Origin: Corydoras sp. C115
Lineage: Eukaryota > Chordata > Actinopteri > Siluriformes > Callichthyidae
Assembly (NCBI GenBank): GCA_019802505.1
Contig: JAFMOC010000107.1
Span: 544,001 to 608,000, forward strand
Direction: 5' to 3'
DNA: 64,000 nt
In this document: positions 1 through 13,200 of the stretch, one piece after another
Numbering within the stretch: the first letter of the stretch is position 1
Layout: each line of letters opens with the position of its first letter
The notes under the pieces: generated by a model
Told to the model about the DNA's origin: nothing
The model's input: only the letters and a program-made list of their open reading frames with translations
Databases searched by the model: none
Program-made: the position numbers and the translations under genes

Positions 1-1205
1 GTGAGCGTGTGAATATACCTTTTGCAGGTTCTCTCAATCACAGCACTTAATGACAGCTGGGATTGGAGTGGTTAGTTAGATTACGGGGATCCAACCAAAA
101 GTAGACCTTTGTTTATTCCATTCTGTTAGTGTGCTGTCACACTTCCACAAAACGTTTCCAGGTTGTCAATTTTATGCATGCAGGAGACGTGTAACATGTA
201 ATCGTAGTCATCTAAATGTGCCACACACAACCTGCAATGTTTTTTCCTTGTGAAGTCCAGAATTAAGGGTGTTAATAATCCATGCCCATTTTACAAAAAC
301 ATTCAAATGTGTGGCACTACTGGAGGTTAAAAAGCCTGGCACTCATTCAAGGTTGTGGTTCATGGCTCTGTGCACACAATTAGAGTTCCTATACCCCCTT
401 CCCTCAAACCATGTCTATATGAAGCCTTATTTGTGCACAAGGGCAGAAATATAATGAGAAAAAATTCTCATCAAGCTGGGAGAATACAATTGTCCAAAAA
501 TTCAGTGCCTTGAAACAGAAAATATATAATATATAAAATATATAAAATATAAATAAAAACTACTATAAAGAAAAACAGAAATAGGGTTAATGAGGCAGAC
601 CAGCAGTGAGACACTACTCAGAGAAATTTAAGTTTAAATTTAGGTTTAGAATTACATTTCATTTGTTTTGCAGATATAGTTTTATTATTTTGATAAATTA
701 ATGATAAAAAACTTAAGAAATAAGAAAATAAGAAAACTTAAACTTGAATTTTAATAAGAGATTTTGGGTTGGGAACAATCCTATTATTGGTTTTATTCTC
801 CATTTAAAATTAAAAACATCTTTATTCTTTTATGTATCAACCTGCAGAATTAAATAAATGTATTGCTGTCTGTACACATTACAGCTACAAGACCTTATAC
901 AGTATGTGACTCTCATTCTCTCAAACTATTTAGCTTTTAAATGTCGAACTTTTAAATTAAAGTTGAACAAAAAAATTGTTGTTTTTATTAATAGTGTTAA
1001 TTTAAGAAGACATTTAAATTGTTATACTGTACACAGAAATTAGAGGAATCTAAAAGCATGTGTTTTACTTTTAAAACACTTAAGTACTTTTTAATTGTAC
1101 TCATTTTTTAAATAACTGTTCCTTTGTTTTGCATCACACTCTGCCAAATAAAAAAATAAACCACATGCACATGCTCTCACAGATGCAGTCATCCAACTGG
1201 ATTAC
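1..1205. other. dapk2 intron or downstream part, no exon recognised
   Basis: AT-rich sequence following, in the sense of the minus strand, the last recognised kinase exon of dapk2. That exon ends with a good donor (CAAG|gtaatc), so the gene continues towards and past the left edge. I searched by eye for the C-terminal regulatory exons of the DAPK2 family and saw none here. No other gene or clear repeat is visible. Confidence 0.6.
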
Positions 1206-4200
1206 CTTGATCCATGGGTGGTTAAGAGCACCTTCTATTGTAAGCCTCTTTCTGCAAAAAAACAAAACAAATCAGGGGTAGACAGGAGATCACAGTAACA
1301 TTAGGACAGTGTGTACATTGTGTAACATTTGCTAGCTTTAAGCAAAATAACAAATGTAAGATCCTCAGTTATCATTAAATGCTTACATGTCTGTGCTTGC
1401 TGACTTTTGGACTGGCACAAAAAGATGTACTCATAATATTATACATCGAAATAATTATAATAAATTACATAGACTAAAAAATATGGCTGTTAAGAGTTTA
1501 AGAGTTCCTTCAAACTTTACTGGACATGCACTGATCACTTCTTTATGGGACTGCTTTTGTGTAATTTCTCACCTTGTATCTTTAGTGAGAAGCTGCCTTA
1601 TGAAGCTTTTAGCCAGCTCACTAGTGCTGCCGAAAAATTCCTCATCAAACTCGTAGCTCACAGCTGAAATGTTTGCCAGAGTCTCTTGTTTGGACTCGCC
1701 CAAAAATGGGGATGCACCACTCAGACTAAAAGGGAAGAAAAAAGTTTGAGCTGAGGATGATATGATTCTTTCTTATATATAGCCAATATGGAGTTATGCA
1801 TTTTTTACACAAAATAGTTTTGTTAGTATTAAAATTAAACATTGACAGCACAGTCCACACTTACAGTATGTACGTGATCACGCCAATACTCCTGCAAAAG
1901 GGGAAAAAATAAATAAATACAGTATAACTCATACCTATTTTATTCAAATCCAGCCAATAAAGGCCACTTACCACATGTCTGCTGCTAAACCTAGAGGCTC
2001 ATAGTTGACTATTTCTGGAGCTGAAAACAGAGCATCACCAAATAAAGATTTTATAACAGAGCAATATAGCTGCCCAAGAACGGTATAGAATGTCAATTGT
2101 TACTAAAACAGTTTCCTATTTATATAAAGGTGATTCATAACAAATGAATGTACAGAGTAATGAAGAGATATGCAGGTCTTACTCATGCAGCTCTAGACTT
2201 ACCCACAAATTCTGGTGTACCAAAAATGTTTTTAAACTCTACACCATCTTCAATTTTATGTGCCAGTCCAAAATCGATTAGTTTGATCCGTGGCAAAGGA
2301 ACGTTTTTGTCCAGCAGCATAATATTCTCAGGCTGAAATAAGAGATATGACAAAACAAATGATAAATTATATTTAAAAAAAAAATTAAAATCTGTGTAAA
2401 ATAATAACCAAAAGTATAAGGACACCCATTTTGTGTTCCAATATTTGGGCTTTGTCATTTCATTTAAAACAAATGTTATTTCTATAGCACCAAAAGACAT
2501 TTAATAAATTATATTTACAAGTTATATAACCTTTTTAAAGGTTATATCTAAAAAGTTAAACCGACCCTGATAAATTGTTAATGTGTTGTATTTAATGTTA
2601 ATATGAGAAATGAGAGTTTTATTGGAGAGAAAAAGATGAAGCACATAGAAAAACAGGATGCAGAGTATCAGGCAGATCAGTATGTTGGACTTCCTTCATC
2701 ACATGTGGTTAATAAACTTGTAGTGTTTAAATGTTTGTGCTTGATAAACTTTACAATGCTCATGCACAGCTTAACTATCTATAGTGATGACTGCTAAATT
2801 ACAGCTGGAAATAGCTTTAAAGCTTGTTGGTTCCATATCTGATGTTAATTATCATCTTTCAGGCATGTTTAATGATTCTGTCCGCACTGGCAATCCCCTG
2901 CCCAAATAGTTCCATAATTGGTAAACATAACTTTTATTAGATGATCTGTTTATCAATCTAACAACCTTGATTGTTAACATTTAGACTTCAAACATGAAAA
3001 TGTAAAAATGTTTGAAAAATATAAATACATTATATTAAATTGATAATCATTTTCACATTGATTTTATTAAAAATCCTTGTCCTCTCTGGAACTTCGGCAC
3101 AGAAACACAGATTATATCATTACCATCAGAAATAAAACCTTATAGGTAATTGTTAGAGAATTATAGAAAGAGTCACAACCAGTGTGGAATCGTGACCTCT
3201 TTAAAAATTATTTGAAAAAAACTTTTCGGTCATCTCTCCATGAACATAAATGCCTACAGTCTGGTAATTGCTGCCTGGCTTATGAATGAGGCCTGTGATA
3301 AGATTCTGGACAGGCAAGAACCCAGGGTGGATGCAGAACATGGCTTACAGACTTTAGTAGGCTCTCGCCTGAAAGTTGATCTTAATTGTATTGGGTTTTG
3401 AGTAGGTGGTCACTCTATGTACGCTATGTTTACTTGCGTGAGTTTTGATATACTTCATATTCACTTTTTTTTTTTTACCAGCTTGCTGAATCTAATTTGT
3501 AGGATTAAGCATTTTGTGTCAATGAGTTCAAGATGTCAGGGTGCCACCACATGTTATTACAATATGGTTTATTTAGAAATATAGCAAGGGCCTAATCACC
3601 ATCACATGGAAAACATTTGTAAGATTTGTACCAAGAACTCTTTAACAGACAAGTCTCATAACCAGGTTATTACTCACACAGACAGAACACAATACACAAA
3701 CTAGAAAGGGCTTTGCAAGGGGTATTAGATATATATATATAAAACAGCTTTACAAATGGCTACAATGTTAAAACAGGCTATTATAACAACATGATAGAAC
3801 AATACTGAAAGAAGAACAAATATATAATGAAGATAAGGGCTAATTCAAAAATATACTTTCAAAAATTACTTAAAGCACACTGCAAAAAAAAACACATATA
3901 AAAAAAAATCATGAAAACTGGATTTAAACCAAATTTATCAAAGCCTGATATGTAAGTTTATTAGAACATTTGTGGATAGGTGAGACCACAAAATATTTGT
4001 TGGTTCATATATGAAGCTTTATGTTTAGAAAAAGAAAAGCAGTGCATTTCAGCATAAAAGCCTTATCTTATCTCTAACACACAGCGGTGGTGTTATCATG
4101 CTTTTGCTTTGCTTTGGTGCAACTTGGTCAGCATGGCTTGCCATAATGGATGCATGAATTCTAAATTATAGCAGAAAATTGTAAAACAAAATAACAGGAC

Positions 4201-7200
4201 ATCTGTCCATAAGTTGCATCTGTAGAGAACAAGGGATTTAAATCCCAATAACAATATTTGTTAAAGAAAAATAAAGTAAAGTTTTAAAATAAAAGAACCA
4301 AATTATGGTCCTGATTTTAATCCAATAGATGTACAAAATAGTGTGGTGTTTGTATGTTTTAGACTCACAGTAACCGAGTAGTAAAATGAAAATACCTTTA
4401 AATCGAAATGCACAATTTTCTTTGAGTGTAGATACTGAACTCCATGAAGAATCTGTTTAATAAACTCAGTCGCCTCCTCCTCACTTAGGGATTCCTTCTG
4501 AGCCAGGAAGTCAAACAGTTCCCCTCCAATTACTCTAAAAATTAATAAAGAAAATAAAAAAATAAAGTGTTCAATGTGCAGAATACACATCTGAAAAGAT
4601 CAAATACCTCACCAAGGTTTTAGGGATTTGTTTAAAATGTGTTTTAAAGATTTTTAATAACTGACATCAGTAGTTGACTATTAGTATTAATAGTTACAGC
4701 TTAAATCTTTCATTATTATTTTAATTTAATTAGTTTTTTATTGACACTAATGCAGGATTTTACTAAAGTTGGTTCACCCACAGAGTAATCCAAAGTGCTC
4801 TCGTTCTACTTTCTCACAGAATCTTCTTACAATTTTAATCAAACAGTCTGCAACCTCAAATTAGAAGATTTAGAGAAACAAACTTCATCTGCAGTAATAA
4901 CGAAACTGTCTTAAACCACAAAGTAGGTTTAGTCACTACATTAAAATATTCTCTTTGCACATTTACTGTGGCTGTCTCTGACTCCTAATGGTGCTTTAAT
5001 TTGAATGTCTTTAGAAACTGACAGACTGAAAGTAACTCACCAACAGCCCTAATTGAGCTTAGCTTTCAATTAAAACTAATTAAGTAACCATGCTTCTATG
5101 CACATATTGGAACAAATTGCATTTGCCTGGCAAGAATGCCAGAGACCTGATGTAGGGCCCATTTATTAACACACACATACACATACACACGATACTTGAG
5201 CACTGTGTGGGCTTGGAGGGTATACCTATGAATGCCTTGACTACAAATAAATCTCTCCCACTGCGTCTAATTTGAAAGCCTTTGCAAAACCTTTCGCAGT
5301 GAGTCTGTGTAAGTTCATATGCATTTAATCAAAAGGCACTTGGAAAGCCAGGAGCTGAGTTATTTAAGGGGAAACCTTTCTACTTACAGTAATACAGTGC
5401 TTGTTATATAAGGACATCAGCATTGACACTGTGAAACCTTTGTTGGTTGTTGTGTGAATGATGCTTACAGTTCCAAGATGAGCGCAACGTCAGTGCGGTT
5501 CTCATAAACATCATGTAGGGAGATAATATTCGGGTGCTGAAGGTGCTGTAGAATGTTGACCTCTCTTTCAATTTCCTCTCGTCGCACGCCCCTCCTGCTC
5601 GCTCTGCTTTGTCTTTTCTTTATAAACTTTGCTGCGTATTCTGCACCCGTGCTCTTCTCTTTACATCGTTTCACAATGGCAAACTGCCCACTGAAAGATA
5701 AAAAGCAATAAAATATTCAGTAAAGCCAAGAAATAAATTACATAAAACAGTTAGGTGATCGATTATAAAATGTCTGGCCAAAAATAAATGCCATTTGTAT
5801 TCTTTGAATTGTAAGCGTTATAAGTTAGGATTTGTTTAAATGGCAAATTCTAGTCTCAGTGAGGTTATCTGGCAGTCTATGTACTACATGACCAAGTGAT
5901 CCTTTAGTGGGATCACTCATGATAAAAAAATAAAACAGGACTCATTGTATTCACAGTATTTACAGAATTGTTCAAAGTTTAATTCTTTGTGGAGGTGGTT
6001 TTAATTTCTAATCTTTTTTGTTATGTAGAACTATATGTTCTAAAGACAGCCACACCCAATATTACCACACAACGTTTTTAAAATGTTGCTCACAAGTGCC
6101 AAAAAGTCCACTTTCCTTCCAAATAAAGAAAGACTTGGGCATGAATTAAAGTATAAAGATGAGCATTTTTCATGTACCGTTTCCTGTTAATAAATTCTAA
6201 TTCCATAAAGCGTTTAGTTCATTACAACGTTATGTCCTACATAAAATCATGCAAAGCTTAATTAAAAAAAAGAATTATACTTAAGTAATGCTGTACTTCT
6301 TAAAACTATAAAACAATGAACACAATTTCATATACATCGCAAAATGCACTTTTAGCAGCATTAAAGTGTGTCACAACCACAATGATACACAAAGATCTGG
6401 ACAACTTGTTTTGAGACATGATATCATGGACAAGTTTTAGCAGATGTTAAAAGCCCAACAGCCTCATTCAAAAGGATTAAACTGAGCACTCAGTGAATCT
6501 AAAAGGCTTCTGCAAGACAAAATCCAAAGTGCATCTGAAAATCAACAGACTGGTTCACTGACCATAGAATCAAAGCTATGACCATCCCACTCCTCATCCA
6601 AAGCCCATAGGAAACCTGTGGAATGTGTTAAAAAGAGTGTATACAAGCAGTGACAGCACAATGTTGATCTGAAGAGATTTAGTACAGAGGGACAGTCTCA
6701 AATGTCTGTGTTTTCCAGTCTTCCACTGTACTTTTAACACATCATATCTTCATCACAGAAAGAGACAGAACAATCAATCAATTGATGGATCAATTAGATA
6801 AATAGATATATTAGATGTCTTGATATATTTTTTGTATTTTAAAACTAAAAAGTCGCAATTATTTTTAGCATTATATTAACATTATTATAACTGTTTATTA
6901 TAGTTATCTATTAAACTATTGTGAATAAAACCACTTTACACAAAGAGCAACATGGAAGTCCTTTGGGAATTCCAGAGTAGGAAGAGTGCACACTCACAGA
7001 GAAATGCCTTTCTCCGACCCTGTGACTAGCTCCTCTTGCAGTGTTACAACACTGCTTCTTATTATTTAACTTAAAGGGGATGTCAGTAGATGAAAAAACT
7101 TTCAATTCAACTATATTTTTTGAACATTGTATACAGTCCTGATTTAAAAGCAAGAACTTAGTTGAACCATTCCTCTGAACATTAGATGATGAAACAACTG

Positions 7201-10200
7201 AAATGAATCAACTGACTAACAGTTCATGCAATTATGTATTGTGTTGACTAATTATCTGTCACATCCTGTAAGACATTCTACACACAGTTACTCCATTTTT
7301 GTCATACCAGAAATATTTGACAGTAAACACTTTGGACAGCTATAGGAGAAATATCTCCGTTTCATTTCCAGTGATTATGATTTCATGTATAGAATGTCTC
7401 AGTAGAAAGTTGTACCAGTTTCCTAAACAGAATCTCACATGATGCTGGAACTTAGTAAAGGCCCGGGACCATTAAGATGTTAAAACAAATCGCTATTTAT
7501 ACAAGAGAGCTAACTAAGGAATGTAGATTGTATGGAGGTGGGGAACCAAAAGGTCACGGAGAGAGAGAGACACAGTGTGGAATAGGATGGGGTTTCCTGT
7601 CTGAAATGTGAGATACTCTCATCCTGAACAATGCAACATTGAGTGTTACTGGGGGTGAAATGCTATTGAAATGACAATAAAGGGCAACAAAATTATTATT
7701 ATTTGTTAACATTGATACTTTAGAACTGCAACTACTTGGTTAACTTTGCTTTAAAATTCAAGTCAAATTAATTACTATAAATACTACTTTTCAATTAAAT
7801 TAGAAAATCTCATCTTATTATCTTGTGTTTAATCCTATGCTAGAGACTAGTGTCAATGAGCACTGGGCAATACACCAAGGAAAGGCCATTCCATCGCTAG
7901 GCACACACTCTCTCTCACACACATACACACTACATAGGGGCAATTTAGAGCTGCCAATTTACCTTGAATACATGTTTTTGGACTATGGGAGGAAAACAAA
8001 GAATCCAGAGATAACCCACATGACACAGAAAACATGGAAACCTGACTCAATAATACACAGGGTTTATTAATGGGTTGCCATTGTTGTTTACTTTTTAAGA
8101 TCCAAACTACAAAATAGATTATTAAATTAATTAAATAGAACAATATTATGTTTTGTTTATGTTTACATCATTAAAAGAAATACTAAAATAATGTATGAGA
8201 GTAAGATTTCACAAATGGTATTACATTTTTTGTATAATTCTTTCATTCTTTTTAAACATCAGTAAGGGTTTATCTATCTTGATTATATTATTATATCATT
8301 TATCTGTGGCTTATACTCTTACTGAAGCCCAGCCTTGGCAATTGATACATTTTTTCCACAACTTCTATTTGTTTTTTTAGTAAGCAGTTATTCTCATTTC
8401 CAAAACTGTGATATTGTTATTTTACAATAAATCTTGTGTGAGCTGTACATGTGCATCTAGACCCATCACCCATTAACATACTTTAGTTATGGTTCCTATA
8501 TGCAGGTGTTAAAATACTTCAATATGGGGTTCTTAAGAGTATAATAGTTCCTTTTTTGCAGTGTGAACATACAAAATGGAAGTACTGTGAAGTACAACTG
8601 ACTGTGCCTCTGTGCTTAATGCGAGATTCATTACTGATTGATATATAAAGGAACCAGTGGCCTGCACCTCATTCCCAATTAACACTCTTAAAGGCCAAGC
8701 CTTTTCATCCAACATCAGCACACACATGTTTTTACTACACATGCTAAAAAAGGAGGACTTCACAGAAGAGCTGTTATAGCCATAAAGTGTCGCCACTTTA
8801 GCTCTTCTGTGAAGTCCTTCAACTGCATAATGATCTCTAAGGTTTGCTTTAGTATGCTCAGCAAGTTAATCTGGGTGTAATGGTCACGTGGAAACAGATT
8901 CCAAAAACCCAAACTTATTTTTTAAATCAACAAACGAGTTTGAGATTATTTATACCATTAGTGTCTTTATGCAATACAATCACAGCTAGTGAAGGGCCAA
9001 AAAAGAGTAGAAGTATTAGAGCTTAAGACAAACGGACAAATCTTGGATGGTCTTTAGACTTTTTGTTCAAGTCATCTATCAAGTTATTCAAGCACGAACA
9101 GTTAGAGAGCAGAATGTACTACAGTACATTATTTATTGTATTCACTTATAAGTTACAACATTCTTGCTCATATTGTAGTCTTAGGTTTGATGCAATAACT
9201 TAACGTACATGCAGGTGTGTGGAACAAATAAACCATATAATTTATGGTTTTGTAGTCATCTGGCACAAATCCATTTTTTTTGCCTGTAAAGAATCTACAG
9301 AGTTAATATGAACTTGGGATTTGCGACTTTAAGAACTGTGAGTAAAAATATGAACACATTTAAATGTTCTCCACACTTCATCTAGCTTCCTCCTTTTGCA
9401 TAACCACAGCTCTGTGAAATGAAATGTCAGTGGCTACGATTCTCTTTCAAAAAACATATTCGGCTAAACAGATACATGCACGAAGGTTTGTTGTGAACTG
9501 TTATGTCTGCTTTAATAGTGTTTGTCATTAAAACTACTTTAATTACTCATGAGTGTGTTTTAAATACAGTTTACCAATACGGAGTTGTACTTTGTCGTTC
9601 AGCAGTGACTGTGAAGCACTGTGTGTTTTCACCATCATGCAGAAGTTGTGTAAGGTCTCATTTGTGTTCCACCACACACGTATAAATGATGCATGAAGTG
9701 ACGTGAGTGTCATCCAGCACCCGTGTGGAATATACAATTAAAGGTTGAGAAACAGGGGTGCGTCTGAAGTAAGAGTTAGGTTACTTTGCATTCATACTCT
9801 CTCACAGCTTTGCACTTGTGTCAGGTTCTTGACTGTTGATGACACCTCTGGAGCTGTTGCCTGGCTGTAGCAGATCACAGTTTTTCTGATGCCACATGCT
9901 GTTTCCTCTTTTACAAAAGAGTGCACAAAAATAACAGCTTTACATTTAAACCAATTAAATGTAATCCATGATTAAAACTCTGGTATCCCCACCTTTTACA
10001 GGTCGGTGTTTGTGTACATGGCAGTGGGAAAGAGAAACCTTTTTAGAAAATGTTTTATTAGTGTATTGTGGTTGTAGTGCAACTCCTTGGTTTGCACGCA
10101 TCGAGGAAACTGAAAGTCATTTGATTTCATGCCGAATTTATTCATCTAGTTCAATATTAGTTATAAAGTGGCTTGGTAATTATATTGTAAGTGCAAATTT

Positions 10201-13200
10201 TTTTGGATATAAGGAAAAATTAAGTAAATGGGCTGTAAAAGAAAAAGTGCTCTGATGTAACCATCAATGTGTCATGGAATAAAATTTTGAGTCTTTTTCA
10301 CTGACGGAAAGGAAGGGGGCTGGAAAATGTGTAGAAACAAATAAGTAATTCACCTCTCTAAATTTCCATCTACATTAACCCAGCACTTTATATTATTATT
10401 TAAAATATTTATTATTAATAATAATAACTGAAAATAATATTTGTGATGACATCAAAATCTAGATTAAAAATAAAACAGTTGGCAAGTGGGCTGGTTTGAA
10501 TACTTTTAAAATAACAGATAATCCAGTGTGTGTTTTCATACACAGCAACAAATTAATATCATTCACTTCTGTGATGAATATCATAATAAACCTTCAGGTG
10601 AATGGGCTACAAAAGCAAAAAATCTTAATTTGGAAAAGCTAGTGAACCCCTGAGAATGCCATATTCAACTGCACAAGACAGAATACAGGAGATAAAATCA
10701 AAGGATAAAGTTTATAAAAACTACATGCAAACAAAATGCCCCCATGACCAAAAACATACCGAATGACATGTGACAATGTTACCACAGAACCCTCATTTTA
10801 TTTTACTTCAGGGAGCATGCATTCTATTTAATAAACAAGCAAAAAAGGAAAATAAAAGAGGGACAACTAGTGGATTTAACTGATATGTGACCAATGACGA
10901 TCCCAGTCCATGGAAGCCCAGTCCATAGAGCATGACCCATATAGTGAGCAGGAGTTAAGGTGTCTTAGTGACTTTTAAAGACATTTTGTTTTGTTATCTT
11001 GTCAGCTTCAGAAATTTAAAATGTATAATCTATAAGTTGCTCATATTAAATGGAACCAGCCAGACTTCTATTTTTCTAGAACTGCATAAAACAGAATAAA
11101 AATACCACGTGTGAAAGTGGTTGATGTGACATGCATGGAAGATACGCAGCGCTATTATTAAAATCTCTTAGTATCTCACAGCAAAAAGTTTAAATTGAAC
11201 TTAATACCTCTTTTGGTGTAACAATTCATTAAATAAAGGTGATTCCTGACTTTTTTTCATTTAAGTCTTAACAACAGTTCTGCCTTTAAGACTTGGTTGG
11301 ACTAGCAGCGCTCACTTTTTTGCAGGCTGGAGGGTAGCAAAAGCATAGCTTGGCAAGTGTGATTATCTGCTATTTGATTCTATGCCAGTAGAAGTGTGTG
11401 CGCCAAGAACAATGCAATCTTAGCGGGTTCAAATCCACATGGAGCTTTAAAGTAAAGTGCCTAAACATGTCTTTCCATTCCACAAAAGCAATATATAAGA
11501 ATGCATCAACCATGTATTCCTCAAACTAATTCATGTAACTCTATTACTCATCTCTTTCACCGTCTGTATCCAAACCAAGAACTATGACACTGGCCTATAG
11601 GACAATCCTTGGATTTGCTTCTTCTTACAATGCTCTCCTTTATATCTGAAACCCACACCCTGACTTGCTGTATATAAATATACTACACATATATTAAAGA
11701 AAATGTAGATTTCTATTCATTACATATCCCTGTCCTATCACACGATAGATAGCTCCTCTGGTGAAGGTAAGAACGATTACATGTTATCTTCAAGACATGT
11801 AACACCAGCCCAACCACTTTATTTCATGTGCTGCTGTTCATGCAATGTCCAAGGCTAATATATCTCATATGGAGAAAATGTTTCTGCTCCCTTTTGTAAA
11901 CATGAACACACAGACATCCATTGTCTAGGAATTTGGAACATCTCCTTGGGCTGATCAATATTTTATTTGTTCTTTAGATGAAAACAGCTGAAACACAAAA
12001 ATAAACTGCTTGAAATACCGTGATCAGTGCTTTATTTGGAAATAATAAAAAACAGGACAGAAACCAGAACTAAGCAATATGTTGTCTGTCTGAACAAAAT
12101 GTTATCGTCTAGGTTTTATTAATATCACGCATAAGAAACACTCTTAAAGTAACAGTGCTGTAGAAATTCAATTGTGCCATTTTACCACTTTTCTGTTTGT
12201 TGCAGAGTTTCAGATTGCAGTAACATTAGCTCAGGTGACGTGTACAAACCTCCTACGCTTTAAGTGTCACTGTGCAACTGACTGATTACATCTGACTCTT
12301 TAATCAGATTCAAAATGCTTTAGAAATGGAAAAGAACAGATAATGTATTTGTGTACACTAACGTTGTGAAACACAAAGAACCTGTTCTCTTATTTGCAGA
12401 TGCAGTATAAAGATCTTCAAGTATAATTGTAAATATAATTTGATTAGTTCAATAAAACATCTTTACAGTCATCAGCATTAAAAACATAAAATAAATATAC
12501 ACTAAAATGTGGATAGGAAAAGTGCAATAGGGATAAAAAAATGTTTAAATGTGTATTGATTTAGAGTCAAAATCACCACAACAATTCTAAAACACAGCGA
12601 TTACTCAGATACCATGAGAGTAAGAAGCAGAGCAATGGGGATTAAATAAGTATGAAAAACGTTACAAAATGAGGTTCCAACTAATGAAAGTGAATAAAAA
12701 GCTAAAAAAAAAACACAGGACATAACCAATGACATAATAACAACATACATCATAAGTGCAAAGAGCTAGATAAAAGGCATCAACACCTCACTTCATGAGA
12801 AATCCACATCAGTCCATATACAATTATTTATGCTAATATTCATTACATAACAGCTACATATAAGTAGTATAGAGTGCAAGAAAGCAATTATTTTTAAAAT
12901 CAGAAATCAGTAACAGTTATTACACACTTTGTCATGGCCAAATATACATGTGGAGCCCCAGGCCATCCCTTAAAACTCCCACAATTCTTTTTGGTTAGGT
13001 TTTTAATCACTGTGCCCCACAGATTCTATTCAAAGTGCACTAGAGACTTAACAATGTAGCAGTTATGTCATGAAATATGTTTAAACACCAACTCACACCA
13101 ATGTAAACTAATGATTAGTTTGTATCAGGTCTTAGAACAAAAATGAATAAATGAACAGAGTGTGTTCATGTGTAAAGCTGGCAGTGGATGCTTAGAGATA

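Noticed and set aside
11390..11450. gggttcaaatccacatgg as a B box of a tRNA or SINE
   Set aside because: Only the B box is convincing. No matching box A, body or tail could be seen, so it may be chance.
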